This document shows positions 9,132-17,585 of a stretch of DNA of 64,000 nucleotides, one piece after another. The translations under genes and the position numbers were made by a program. The DNA lies in contig NZ_CP096659.1 in the NCBI RefSeq assembly GCF_023238205.1, positions 1,815,626-1,879,625 of the forward strand, written 5' to 3'. How positions within the stretch are numbered: the first letter of the stretch is position 1; every line of letters starts with the position of its first letter. Origin of the DNA: Halorussus limi. GTDB lineage: Archaea; Halobacteriota; Halobacteria; Halobacteriales; Haladaptataceae. The notes below the pieces were generated by a model. It had not been told where the DNA came from. It did no database searches and was given only the letters and a program-made list of their open reading frames with translations.

Positions 9132-10247
9132 CTAGTACTGCGGAATTCGGGCCGAGCGGTCGCTCCCCTCCACGAACGGGAGCGTCCCGACTTCGGCGGA
9201 GACCTCCTCGCCGCCGACGCGGACGCTCAACTCAGATTCGTCCATCTCGAAGTCCACCACGGCGAAGGCGACGGGGTCGCCCTCGGTGGGACTCTCGACC
9301 GCTCGCGTCACCTCGCCGACCGCCTCGTCGCCGCTGAACACCGCCGCGCCGGAGTCGGGCACCGCCTCGGGTCGAAGTCCGACGAGTCGCTGACTCGGCT
9401 GACCGCGGTTCTCGACGCGCGAGACGACCTCTTGGCCGACGAAACACCCCTTCTCGAAGTCCACCGCGTTCCGGAGACCGACGACGTTCGGAATCCGACC
9501 TCGTAGCTCCGACTCGAACAGCGGCGTCCCGGCTTCGAGCGTCAGCGACTCCCACGTCGTCCTGCCGAACGGCGCGGCGTTCAGCCCCTGATTCAGGAGC
9601 GTGTCGAAGACCAACTCGGCGTTCTCGCGCTCGTTTCCGGTCTCGTTGACGGTCGTGCCGGTGGTACAGACCACCTCGAACCCCTCCTCGCCGGTCAGCG
9701 CGTCGGTCCGAATCACGGTGACGCCGACCGAGGCGATTCGCCCGCGAACGAACGAGAGGTGTTCGGCGGGCGAGGACGCGCCGTTGAGGACGCTGGCTAT
9801 CTTCTCGGTCGCCTTCGGGCCGTGGACGCCGAACACCGCGAAGTCGTCGGTCGCGACAGAAATCTCCACGTCCTGAATGAACACCTTCTCACGCCACTCG
9901 TCGGCCAGCGCGGCGGCCTCGCCCGGCGGGACGAACAGCAGCAGTTGCTCGCCGGCGTTGTAGACGTACATGTCCAACTCGACGCCGCCCTGCGGGTCGA
10001 GCAGGAGCGCGTACGCCCCCTCGCCGTCCGCGGTCGGCACGTCGTTCGACACCACGTTGTCCACGTACTCCACCCGGTCGTCGCCGCCGACCGTGACCAC
10101 GCCGTAGGGCATCTCGGTGACGCCGACGACGTTCCGGACCGCGACGTGCGCGCGGTCGGGTCGGCCGTAGTCGGCGGGAACCTCTCGGTCGCCGACTACG
10201 GTCCACTCCGCTCCGAGGTCGGCCTGCTGGTCCTCGATGACAGTCAT
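9132..10247 (-). CDS. ygfZ: YgfZ/GcvT-like folate-binding protein
   Basis: 371 residues. The N-terminal two thirds have the aminomethyltransferase (GcvT) fold; the C-terminal part contains KGCFVGQEVVSR, the K-G-C-x-x-G-Q-E motif diagnostic for YgfZ/CAF17/IBA57. These proteins bind tetrahydrofolate and support assembly or repair of certain [4Fe-4S] enzymes. The conserved cysteine needed in E. coli YgfZ is present. The usual C-terminal beta-barrel is present (RLVGLRPEAVPDSGAAVF). No glycine cleavage genes (gcvH, gcvP) are nearby, which favours the YgfZ role over glycine decarboxylation. Confidence 0.88.
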   Translation of the reverse strand: MTVIEDQQADLGAEWTVVGDREVPADYGRPDRAHVAVRNVVGVTEMPYGVVTVGGDDRVEYVDNVVSNDVPTADGEGAYALLLDPQGGVELDMYVYNAGEQLLLFVPPGEAAALADEWREKVFIQDVEISVATDDFAVFGVHGPKATEKIASVLNGASSPAEHLSFVRGRIASVGVTVIRTDALTGEEGFEVVCTTGTTVNETGNERENAELVFDTLLNQGLNAAPFGRTTWESLTLEAGTPLFESELRGRIPNVVGLRNAVDFEKGCFVGQEVVSRVENRGQPSQRLVGLRPEAVPDSGAAVFSGDEAVGEVTRAVESPTEGDPVAFAVVDFEMDESELSVRVGGEEVSAEVGTLPFVEGSDRSARIPQY

Positions 10248-10367
10248 CTCTACGTCGGAGTCGGGTTGGAACGCGGTTAAAAGGTCGGAATCCGGCCTCC
10301 CGGAGCGCCCGCCGCTCCGGATTATCGACCGTGCGCTGGCGACTCTCGAACCGCTCCGAAAACAGCC

Positions 10368-10667
10368 CTACAGCGGTAAGCGTTCGATAATCCGGTCCAC
10401 GAACGACGGTTCCTCGACTTCGTCGTCCTCGGGGTCGGGAATCACGCGGTCGTCGGGCGTGATGAGCGTCCGGTGGTCGCCCTCGTTGGCAGAGATGAGA
10501 CCGTCCTCCTTGAGGTTGGCGAGCGCGGTTTCGAGGTCGTCGATGTCGGCGTCGACGCGCGACCGGATTTCGAAGACCGTCATCCCGTCGTCGTTCCGGT
10601 CGACGAGTGCGTCGAGTACCGCAACCTCGACCTCTTCGCGGTTCCGGTACTCACGCTTTGCCTTCAT
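10368..10667 (-). CDS. Small winged-helix protein, DUF6432-like
   Basis: 99 residues, highly charged, with MKAKREYRNREEVEVAVLD at the N-terminus, a helix-turn-helix like segment (MTVFEIRSRVDADIDDLETALANLKEDGLI) and a short wing (GDHRTLITPDDRVI). It matches the haloarchaeal DUF6432 family as I remember it. It is likely a small DNA-binding protein of unknown target. It is divergent from the PUA-domain gene, with 122 bp between the two start codons, so both promoters share the interval. Confidence 0.78.
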   Translation of the reverse strand: MKAKREYRNREEVEVAVLDALVDRNDDGMTVFEIRSRVDADIDDLETALANLKEDGLISANEGDHRTLITPDDRVIPDPEDDEVEEPSFVDRIIERLPL

Positions 10668-10789
10668 ACGTGACAGTATGACCGGCGGGTTCTTACCTTT
10701 ATCTGAAGAGCCGCTCGGGGTTCGTTCGAGTCGTCCGCCGTTCGGCGGAAGGCGAGAGTATTAAGCCCCGAAGCGACACAGGTGTGTGT

Positions 10790-11269
10790 ATGGAAGTCAA
10801 GTCTCGCCACCACCTCCGGAGCGACGAGGTGCGTGAGATAGAGCAGCGACTCGCCGACCGACTCGGCGTCGAGTTGGACGCCGACAGCTACGAACTCGTG
10901 GAACTGGAGGACTCGGAGTTCGACCTCGTTCTCGTCGACGGCGACCCCGCCGTTCTCTACTTCGAGGAGGAACCGTTCCTGACCGTCCGGGGGGCCAACC
11001 AGTACGAACCCCAGACTCGGGTCGTCACCGTGGACGCGGGGGCGGTGTCGTTCGTCAGCGACGGCGCGGACGTGATGCGTCCCGGCATCACCGAGGCCGA
11101 CGACGACATCGCGGCGGGCGACCTCGTGGCCATCGCCGAGGAGTCCCACGGCAAGGTGCTGGCGGTCGGCCGCGCGAAGACCGACGGCGACGACATGGTC
11201 GGCGACGAGGGGAAGGTCGTTTCGTCGGTCCACCACGTCGGCGACGAACTCTACGAGTTCACCGTCTGA
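10790..11269 (+). CDS. PUA-domain RNA-binding protein
   Basis: 159 residues. The N-terminal half (residues 1-75) is a pre-PUA-like domain and residues 77-155 form a PUA domain: TRVVTVDAGAVSFVSDGADVMRPGI, then GDLVAIAEESHGKVLAVGRA, then GKVVSSVHHVGDELYEF. PUA domains bind structured RNA and are found in tRNA modification enzymes and in translation factors such as MCTS1/DENR-related proteins, to which this stand-alone archaeal type is related. The ATG at 10790 is used because TTAA at 10761 sits at leaderless promoter distance; the GTG two codons earlier is less likely. The last 11 bp overlap the convergent membrane gene. Confidence 0.87.
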   Translation: MEVKSRHHLRSDEVREIEQRLADRLGVELDADSYELVELEDSEFDLVLVDGDPAVLYFEEEPFLTVRGANQYEPQTRVVTVDAGAVSFVSDGADVMRPGITEADDDIAAGDLVAIAEESHGKVLAVGRAKTDGDDMVGDEGKVVSSVHHVGDELYEFTV

Positions 11270-11861
11270 GACCGGACCCCGAATCGGTCGCCTCTGCTTT
11301 CGTTTCGCTCCAGACCCACCCGCCGAGCGTCGCGATTGCGCCGCCCAACCAGACCGCGAGTCCGACCGACACCAGCGTCTCGTCGCCGACCAGCGCCGCG
11401 AGACCGAACGACGCCGCGACTCCCGCCGGCGTCCCGGCGAGCAGAGCGCCGCCCGCGCGCGGCGCGGCCCCAGCCCGGAGCAGACCGACGCCGAGGACCG
11501 GCGCGCCGACCACCGCGAGCAGGTACGCCCACACCGACACCGTCCACCCGTCGAGTCGACCGAACACGACGTACACTGCCGACCCGACGCACGCGCCGAC
11601 CAGTCCCGCGAGGACGGCGACGTAGCCGAGCCTTCCCAGCGCGCCCCACTCGCTCGCCGACCGGGCGCGATACCCCGCGACACCTGCAGTCGCCAGCGCG
11701 AGCGCGACCGGCGTGAGCGCGTCGAGGAAACCGTAGCCCAGCGGCGAGACTCCCCGACCCGCCGCGAACGCCCCCACCGAGAGTAGCGCCCACCCGAGGC
11801 CGCCCGCGACCCCCGCGAGTCCCGCGGCGCGCAGGCCGGCGTGAGACCCGAACCGAGACAC
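11259..11861 (-). CDS. Predicted multi-pass membrane protein, function unknown
   Basis: 200 residues, rich in Gly, Ala, Val and Leu, with about six hydrophobic helices (for example LAGVAGGLGWALLSVGAFA and YVAVLAGLVGACVGSAVYVVF). I do not recognise a characterised family. The codon bias (strong G/C at third positions) and the arrangement directly downstream of a DUF1028 gene support it as real. Its 3' end overlaps the PUA gene by 11 bp on the opposite strand. It starts 4 bp after the DUF1028 stop codon, suggesting a two-gene transcript. Confidence 0.75.
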   Translation of the reverse strand: MSRFGSHAGLRAAGLAGVAGGLGWALLSVGAFAAGRGVSPLGYGFLDALTPVALALATAGVAGYRARSASEWGALGRLGYVAVLAGLVGACVGSAVYVVFGRLDGWTVSVWAYLLAVVGAPVLGVGLLRAGAAPRAGGALLAGTPAGVAASFGLAALVGDETLVSVGLAVWLGGAIATLGGWVWSETKAEATDSGSGLRR

Positions 11862-11865
11862 GGGC

Positions 11866-12651
11866 CTACTCCGGGGACTCGACCGTCGGGTCCGCCGACT
11901 CCTCCGGGTCGGTCTCGCCGTCTGACGCTTCTGTCTGGTCGTCGGACGCCTCCAGTTCGTCGTCCTCGTACGCCTCCTCGTAGCGTTCGACCGCCGCCTC
12001 GAACCCCTCCTTCGCCAGTTCGTAGGTCTCGCGCAGGTCGGCTATCGGGGTCTCGGTCGCGTCGACGCGCAGGTCGTCGTAGTACGGTTCCATCTCGCGG
12101 TCCTCGGTGGTCTCCACGAGCAGGGCCGCGCTCTGGACGCGGAGGTCCTCGCGCTTGTCGCCGCCCTCGGCGTGGCCCGCGGAGAGCGCATCGACCAGTC
12201 GCTCGGCGAGCGGTGCGTCGCTGTCGTCCCGGTTCTCTTCGTACGCGCTCGCGGTTTCCTCGACGACGGACTCGCCGGTCAGCAGGTTCCCGGCGACGGT
12301 GTAGCCGTCGCCCTCGACGTGGCCGTACCAGCCCTTGCACTCCTCGCCGGAGAAGGCGAACGTCCCCTCCGAATCGACGCCGTGGAGTTGGCGCTGGGGC
12401 GCGCCCTCGTCGGCGTTGAGCAGGGCCTGCAGGGCGTCTTCGACCGCCAGACCGTCGTCGAGGTACTCGACGCCCTTCCGGCCGAGTTCCACGTTGACGA
12501 GGCTCTGGGTCGCGACCGCGCCGTTCTCGCTGGCGAACGGGCAGAGCGTCCCGACCGCGGGCAGTCGGGTCGTCACCGCGACGCCGAATCTGGTCTGGTC
12601 GTCGCCGTCGTCGTCCTCGTACTCCTCGCGAACACAGATACTGAAAGTCAC
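11866..12651 (-). CDS. DUF1028 family protein
   Basis: 261 residues from the GTG at 12651. The N-terminus VTFSICVRE is the typical DUF1028 start, followed by FGVAVTTRLPAVGTLCPFA and the conserved ATQSLVNVELGRKGVEYLDDG block, which resembles the Ntn-hydrolase fold assigned to this family. The C-terminal 40 residues are an acidic low-complexity tail (DDQTEASDGETDPEESAD). A TATA-like CTTTTTGC at about 12673-12680 on the minus strand lies 27 nt before this GTG, favouring it over the TTG at 12678. DUF1028 proteins often sit beside peptidase genes; no peptidase is adjacent here and the activity is not established. Confidence 0.85.
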   Translation of the reverse strand: MTFSICVREEYEDDDGDDQTRFGVAVTTRLPAVGTLCPFASENGAVATQSLVNVELGRKGVEYLDDGLAVEDALQALLNADEGAPQRQLHGVDSEGTFAFSGEECKGWYGHVEGDGYTVAGNLLTGESVVEETASAYEENRDDSDAPLAERLVDALSAGHAEGGDKREDLRVQSAALLVETTEDREMEPYYDDLRVDATETPIADLRETYELAKEGFEAAVERYEEAYEDDELEASDDQTEASDGETDPEESADPTVESPE

Positions 12652-12899
12652 GGACCGACCAACGGAGGCGGCGAGCAAAAAGGTCTGTTTTGCGGAAGGC
12701 CAGAACGCGCCGGCTTGGAGGCCACGCCGCGAGCCATCGTCGTCGGAATCAGCTATCTCGTACGCGGTACCGAGGGGGTAATTCAGCGATTCATGTAAGC
12801 GAAATAACGTTCGTGACCGCCGTTTTCACCGGATTCGGCCGTCGGAGTCGCCCTCCGTCTGACGTAAGAACTATACCGTTTCGCTCGGCCCATGTCCCT

Positions 12900-13256
12900 A
12901 TGGGCTTCATGAGCAAAATTCTCGGTGACAGGGACGCGCACACCGCCGAGGACTACGTGGAACTCAACCTCGACGACTTCGACACGGCGTCGGGCGACGC
13001 CGCGATGCAGGTCCACATCGCCGAGATACAGGGCCAGCAGGACGTCATCGCCATCAAGGACGCCATCTACGACGGCGACCTCGTGGTCGCGGACATCACC
13101 CGTCTCCGGACCGAGGACACCACCGTAGAGCGCATCACCAACGAACTCCAGCAGGTCGCCCGCGAGGTCGACGGCGACATCGTCCAGAAGGGCGACGACC
13201 AGATTCTCGTGACCCCGACAGGCGTGAAGGTCAGTCGGGAGAAACTCACGCGCTGA
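12900..13256 (+). CDS. sepF: Cell division protein SepF
   Basis: 118 residues, short as for archaeal SepF. It begins MGFMSKILG, an amphipathic N-terminal helix used as a membrane anchor, then a linker (DRDAHTAEDYVELNLDDFD) and the compact SepF core with AIKDAIYDGDLVVADITRL and the C-terminal ILVTPTGVKVSREKLTR. In haloarchaea SepF tethers FtsZ1/FtsZ2 rings to the membrane, since FtsA is absent. A TATA box CTATACC at 12871-12877 lies 27 nt before the ATG, so the first ATG is chosen and the mRNA is leaderless. No other division genes are nearby, as usual for archaeal sepF. Confidence 0.93.
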   Translation: MGFMSKILGDRDAHTAEDYVELNLDDFDTASGDAAMQVHIAEIQGQQDVIAIKDAIYDGDLVVADITRLRTEDTTVERITNELQQVAREVDGDIVQKGDDQILVTPTGVKVSREKLTR

Positions 13257-13280
13257 CGACTCGACTGCCGGTCTCGTCTT

Positions 13281-14732
13281 CTACTTCAACGCGCGTTCGA
13301 CGCTACTCGCGACGCTCCGGGCCTTCTCGGCGAGCGGTTCCGAGACGTTCCCCGACTCCACCGCGGCGTCGAGTTCGTCGTCGTCCACGCGCTCGACTTC
13401 GCCGTCCGGGTACTTCACCACGTCCACGTGGAGGTCCACGTACCGGGCGGCGTCGGGGAACAGTTCGACGGGCGTACAGACGTTGACGTAGGTGCCCTTC
13501 GACTCGCCGTCGTCGCCCCGGTAGACCGTGGGGTACCACCATCGGCCCTCCCGGAACTTCGTGACGGCAGCGTCGCCCGACTCGCGGGGCGTGCCCAGCG
13601 CGTCGTAGGTTCCTCGCCCGGACATCTCCCGGCGGACCGTCACCTTCCCCTCGTCGGGCGCGCACTCCGTGACCTCGCCGCGGCCGAGCGAGAAGCACCG
13701 GCCGTCGGGCTTGCCGTGCCTGATTTCGAGGCGGTCGCCCGCCGCGGGGCCGAACTGCCGGAGAGCCGCGCCCGTCGGGAACTCGCCCGCGCCGTCTCCG
13801 CCGCCGAGCGCGTCGGTCTCGGTCCAGAGGTCCTCCACGAAGTCCACCGCGGCGCTGGCCGACTCGCGGGCGGCCTTGACGCGGTGGTGGCCCGGCATCG
13901 TGGTCGTCACCGCGCGGCGCTCGGCGTCGAGCGCGAACCGGGACTCGCGGCCGAACCAGCACCACTCGGTCGCCTCGGGCGCGGCGAGTCGCCGGGGCAT
14001 GTCGCCTCGGTCGGCGTCTGCCGGGGAGTCGGGCGCGTCTGCGAGTCCGGCGTCGATTGCCTCGGCCAGTCCCACGGCCCGGCCGAGCGCGTCGTCCATC
14101 GCGTCCATCCCCGCGTCCTCGGCGGCGTACTCCCAGCGGACGCCCCAGTCGTCGGGCACCTCGGTCGGGAGCATCTCGGTCGTCCGGGCGAGTTCGGTCC
14201 GGGTCGCGTCGTCGCCGGAGGCGACCACCTTGTCGACGCCGGTCGAGAGGCTTGCAATCCCGCCGAACGCCCGCAACTCGGTGCCGAGGACCGGCCGGTG
14301 GTCGGCCCACGGCGGTGCGGGGTCGTGGACCTGCACCCGGACGCGGTCGCCCTCGTCGATTCGGCGGTCCACTCTCCCGAACGAGAGGTAGCCCTCCCGG
14401 TCGCCGAGGTCCACGACTGCGCCGCCGCCGAGCGTGTCGGTCACGGCGGCGTCGAAGACGGCACCGCGCGGGGCCGGGTCGGTCCACCGGAAGGCGTCCA
14501 CGCCCAGCGAGGCGAGGTCGTCGGCGACTCGCTCGACGGTCTCGGAGTCGCCGACGACCCCCGCGCCCTGCCGGTCGTCGGTGGTCTCGACGCTGGCGTC
14601 GTACTCCTCGACGGGGAACTCCGCGTCGAAGCGCCGTCGGATGGGCGGCGAGGCCTGCACGACCGACAGGTCCTCGCGGAAGCGCTCGGTCAGCGCGGTG
14701 GTGTAGATACCGCGAATCCTGACCCGACTCAT
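13281..14732 (-). CDS. FAU-1-type RNA-binding protein / probable RNase E/G homologue (DUF402)
   Basis: 483 residues, close to the 470-490 of archaeal FAU-1. The N-terminal part (MSRVRIRGIYTTALTERF) and central S1-like region (GGGAVVDLGDREGYLSFG) match the FAU-1 family, described as AU-rich RNA-binding and as an RNase E/G-related ribonuclease. The C-terminal third is a DUF402 domain (WWYPTVYRGDDGESKGTYVNVCTPVELFP begins it). A conserved Cys-Trp segment (EWCWFGRESRF) sits mid-protein. The ATG at 14732 overlaps the stop codon of the upstream gene (ATGA), indicating translational coupling. Confidence 0.85.
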   Translation of the reverse strand: MSRVRIRGIYTTALTERFREDLSVVQASPPIRRRFDAEFPVEEYDASVETTDDRQGAGVVGDSETVERVADDLASLGVDAFRWTDPAPRGAVFDAAVTDTLGGGAVVDLGDREGYLSFGRVDRRIDEGDRVRVQVHDPAPPWADHRPVLGTELRAFGGIASLSTGVDKVVASGDDATRTELARTTEMLPTEVPDDWGVRWEYAAEDAGMDAMDDALGRAVGLAEAIDAGLADAPDSPADADRGDMPRRLAAPEATEWCWFGRESRFALDAERRAVTTTMPGHHRVKAARESASAAVDFVEDLWTETDALGGGDGAGEFPTGAALRQFGPAAGDRLEIRHGKPDGRCFSLGRGEVTECAPDEGKVTVRREMSGRGTYDALGTPRESGDAAVTKFREGRWWYPTVYRGDDGESKGTYVNVCTPVELFPDAARYVDLHVDVVKYPDGEVERVDDDELDAAVESGNVSEPLAEKARSVASSVERALK

Positions 14733-15103
14733 AACTCCTCGCGGGCGGTGGCGAACCGGACTCGTTCGTGGACCGTCGGACCGAGCGTCAACTCGACGAC
14801 TTCGTCGCTCAGCACCCGAGCGCCCTCGACGTAGACGCCCCACGAGTCGAACCTGAGCCACCCGCGCACGTCGTCGCTGTGCGTGAAACAGTCGGCGTAC
14901 TCGACGGCGTGTTCGGGAAACTGGGCAGTGCTGTGAGTCAGGTCCATGTCCGAGTAGACGACCTCGCGGTCCTCGAAGAACGACTCGACCTGTTCGGCCG
15001 TGCGCTCGGCGTCGGACGCCGCGGCGTCCGACGCCTCCCGGAGCGTCTCCTCGGAGACGCCCGCTTCGCGGAGCGCCCGGCGGATGCGAGTGTCGAAGCT
15101 CAT
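14729..15103 (-). CDS. Conserved haloarchaeal protein upstream of FAU-1 (DUF7532-like)
   Basis: 124 residues from the ATG at 15103 (MSFDTRIRRALREAGVSEE). The first 50 residues are a charged helical region. The second half forms a compact beta region (VVYSDMDLTHSTAQFPEHAVEYAD, then DSWGVYVEGARVL and VVELTLGPTVHERVRFA). I associate it with a haloarchaeal DUF family (DUF7532) from memory, with limited certainty. Its TGA overlaps the FAU-1 ATG by 4 bp, so the pair is an operon and the protein probably acts with FAU-1 in RNA metabolism; that role is inference. The longer ORF start at 15271 lacks halophile codon bias and is rejected. Confidence 0.75.
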   Translation of the reverse strand: MSFDTRIRRALREAGVSEETLREASDAAASDAERTAEQVESFFEDREVVYSDMDLTHSTAQFPEHAVEYADCFTHSDDVRGWLRFDSWGVYVEGARVLSDEVVELTLGPTVHERVRFATAREEL

Positions 15104-15305
15104 ACCGTAAGCCTCGGGCGGCGGTGCCTTCGGTGTAGCGATTCGAGCGAACGCCGGGCCGCGGGTTCGGCGGGCGGCGGTCGAAAAGCAGTCCGACGGT
15201 CGAAACGCAGTTCGGCGGCGGCCGGCCGATTCGCGGGGACCGCGCGGCGCGGTCGGTGGGTCGGGCGGCAATCGGTGCCGGACGTGCGATTCGACGACCG
15301 CGTTC

Positions 15306-15488
15306 TCAGTCGTCGGCCGGGACGGTGCCGGTCCAGTTGGCGTCGGTCGTCGCGGACGCGGATTCGAGGTCCTGCATCTCGCGGTCCGCGTCGGCGGTTT
15401 CGGTCTCCGGTGTCTCCTCGCTCTGTTCGTCGTCCCCGCTCGGCGGGGCTGTGTACATGATTCCTCGGCTCGCGCTTCGGTACGTCAT
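15306..15488 (-). CDS. Small acidic hypothetical protein
   Basis: Up to 60 residues; an internal ATG gives a 50-residue form beginning MYTAPPSGDDEQ. The composition is strongly acidic and Ser/Thr-rich with no hydrophobic core, suggesting a disordered protein. Support comes from third-position G/C bias and an AT-rich promoter-like patch (CCCTTATCAATC) about 30-40 nt upstream of the longer start. I recognise no family. It could also be a chance ORF in the gap before the PrsW gene. Confidence 0.4.
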   Translation of the reverse strand: MTYRSASRGIMYTAPPSGDDEQSEETPETETADADREMQDLESASATTDANWTGTVPADD

Positions 15489-15621
15489 CTTGTCGAAAGT
15501 TGAGGTCGACTCTGATTGATAAGGGTTCCCCTGCGAGTCTTAACGGTGTATAATCACATTTAAGGTATGGAAGGGCCGGCCGGAGCCAGATAATTGGTAC
15601 TGGGGTCCTTACGCCCCGACG

Positions 15622-16779
15622 ATGGACGCTCCACGCGACCCGATAGAGGAAGGTGCGACCGATTCGGCAGATCTCTACGACATCGCGACGTGGGAGCCGA
15701 GGAGTTGGCTGGACAGGCTATCGGGCGGGGTCTACGGCGGGATTCGGCGACTCGGCCGGGTCATCGTCGTGGTCCTCGCGCTGGCCATCCTCGGCGCCCA
15801 GTTCGCGCTGACCGGACTGGCGGCGGTCAGCGACCCCGTCATCGGCGCGTTCGTCCTGATGTCTGTCGTCCCGGCGTTCGGACTGGCGGCCTACATCTGG
15901 TACGCCGACGTGACGACCTCCGAACCGCTCTCGCTGTTGGTCGGGACCTTCCTTCTCGGCGTGCTGTTCGCCGGTTTCGCCGCCATCATCAACACGCTGG
16001 CCGGCGCGATTACGCTGGTCCCGGTCGTCGGCATGGTCCTGTTCTTCTATCTGGTCGTCGCGCCGGTCGAGGAGACGGTGAAGTGGCTCGCCATCCGACT
16101 CTACGCCTTCCGGAGCGACCGCTTCGACGCGGTCATCGACGGCGCGGTGTACGGCGCGATGGCGGGACTCGGATTCGCCACCATCGAGAACGCCATCTAC
16201 ATCACGCAGGGCATCAGCGAAGTCTCCACCATCGGTTCCCAGCAAATCACCTCGGCGGGCCAGACCGCCGCGGTCCGCCTGCTGGCGGGGCCGGGCCACG
16301 TCATCTACTCGGCGTTCGCGGGCTACTACCTCGGACTGGCGAAGTTCAACCGCGAGAACGCGGGCCCCATCGTGGTCAAGGGCCTGCTCATCGCGGCGTT
16401 CATCCACGCGACCTACAACTCTCTGGTGACGTACCTGAGCGACATTCTCGCGTTCGCAGGCCTCGCAGTCGCGCCGGGCGTCGCGTTCCTCGGCTTCGTC
16501 TTCGTCTACGACGGCGTGTTCGGCTACCTGCTCTACCGGAAGATTTCGCGCTACCGGAGCGCCTACCGGCAGGTCAACATGGGCACGAGCGTCAGCTTCG
16601 AGGACGAGGAGGTGGCCCGCGACCGCGCCGACTTCGAGGAGTCGGCCGACGGCGCGGGCGACTTCGAGACCTCCGAGGAGTTCGCCGAGAACCGGCGCGC
16701 CGAGGACCGGCGCACCGAGAGCCAGCGCGCCGACGGCGACGCCGCCGACTCGCGTTCGTCCGACCGCGACTCGCTGTAA
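15622..16779 (+). CDS. PrsW family intramembrane metalloprotease
   Basis: 385 residues with about eight membrane helices after a 45-residue cytoplasmic N-terminus. It has the PrsW/M82 zinc-site pattern: EETVKW near residue 152 (E-E-x-x-K), GPGHVIYSAFAGYYLG near 228, and FIHATYN near 258, giving the conserved Glu and His ligands. Bacterial PrsW cleaves the anti-sigma factor RsiW; in archaea the substrate is unknown. The C-terminal 65 residues are a charged, Arg/Glu/Asp-rich disordered tail. It stands alone, divergent from the small acidic ORF. Confidence 0.9.
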   Translation: MDAPRDPIEEGATDSADLYDIATWEPRSWLDRLSGGVYGGIRRLGRVIVVVLALAILGAQFALTGLAAVSDPVIGAFVLMSVVPAFGLAAYIWYADVTTSEPLSLLVGTFLLGVLFAGFAAIINTLAGAITLVPVVGMVLFFYLVVAPVEETVKWLAIRLYAFRSDRFDAVIDGAVYGAMAGLGFATIENAIYITQGISEVSTIGSQQITSAGQTAAVRLLAGPGHVIYSAFAGYYLGLAKFNRENAGPIVVKGLLIAAFIHATYNSLVTYLSDILAFAGLAVAPGVAFLGFVFVYDGVFGYLLYRKISRYRSAYRQVNMGTSVSFEDEEVARDRADFEESADGAGDFETSEEFAENRRAEDRRTESQRADGDAADSRSSDRDSL

Positions 16780-16804
16780 CCCTCGCCCGAGCGTCGGTCG
16801 ACTG

Positions 16805-17413
16805 CTACGCCAGCGGGTCCGCGCCCGAGAGCCAGTCGGCCAGCCACCACCCGGCGACCCCCGAGAGACCGCCGAACAGACCGAACGACACCGGGAGGAC
16901 GACGCCGCTCCCGGCGACCAGCGCGTCGAACGCGCCGCTCCCGACCTTCTCGGCGTCGTAGGCCGCCAGCGAGACGCAGAGCGCGCCGCCGAGTCCGCAG
17001 GCCAGCGCGCCGTGGCGGAGTCCGTCGAGGCGACTGCTCGCGGTCCGGTAGCCCAACGCGACGCCGATGGTCGAGACGGCGAGCGCGGTCAGGACCGCGC
17101 CGTCGATTCGGAGCGGGTCGGCGACGACGTGGAGCAGGCCCACGCGGACGAACACCGCGGCCGACCCCAGCGCGACCGCGAGTCGGTCGGCGTTCGAGAG
17201 GCCGTCCGCGCGCCCGCGACCGAACGGCGCGGCGATTCGGCGGCGCTCGACCGCGCGGTCGATGCCGAGGACGGCCAGTCCGACGATGCCGCTCCCGAGA
17301 AGCCCCGCACCGGCGGTCACGAGCGTCGGGTCCGGGCCGGGCGCGAGCGCCGACGCGCCCGCCGCGGCCGCACCCGCGACGACCAGTCCGAGGAGGAGTC
17401 CGACGCTTCGCAT
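16805..17413 (-). CDS. Predicted membrane protein, function unknown
   Basis: 202 residues with about six hydrophobic helices, starting MRSVGLLLGLVVAGAAAAGAS and ending with a GLFGGLSGVAGWWLADWLSG segment. One charged loop (ERRRIAAPFGRGRADGLSN) lies near residues 56-75. No family is recognised. Codon bias and uninterrupted length on the coding strand support it. It is convergent with the PrsW gene, 25 bp between stop codons. Confidence 0.72.
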   Translation of the reverse strand: MRSVGLLLGLVVAGAAAAGASALAPGPDPTLVTAGAGLLGSGIVGLAVLGIDRAVERRRIAAPFGRGRADGLSNADRLAVALGSAAVFVRVGLLHVVADPLRIDGAVLTALAVSTIGVALGYRTASSRLDGLRHGALACGLGGALCVSLAAYDAEKVGSGAFDALVAGSGVVLPVSFGLFGGLSGVAGWWLADWLSGADPLA

Positions 17414-17585
17414 TCGGTCCCGATTCTCCGCTCGGAGATGAAAAAGCTACGTCAGACGCGCCTCGGAATGTAGAAACGTAGTCCGAAGCGGCGGGTGGGC
17501 TATCGTTCGACATCGAGGCTCGGTCGCCGAACCGCTCCCGACCGGTCTCGACCGCTGGACCGCGATACCGGCCCGGTCGAGGCTC

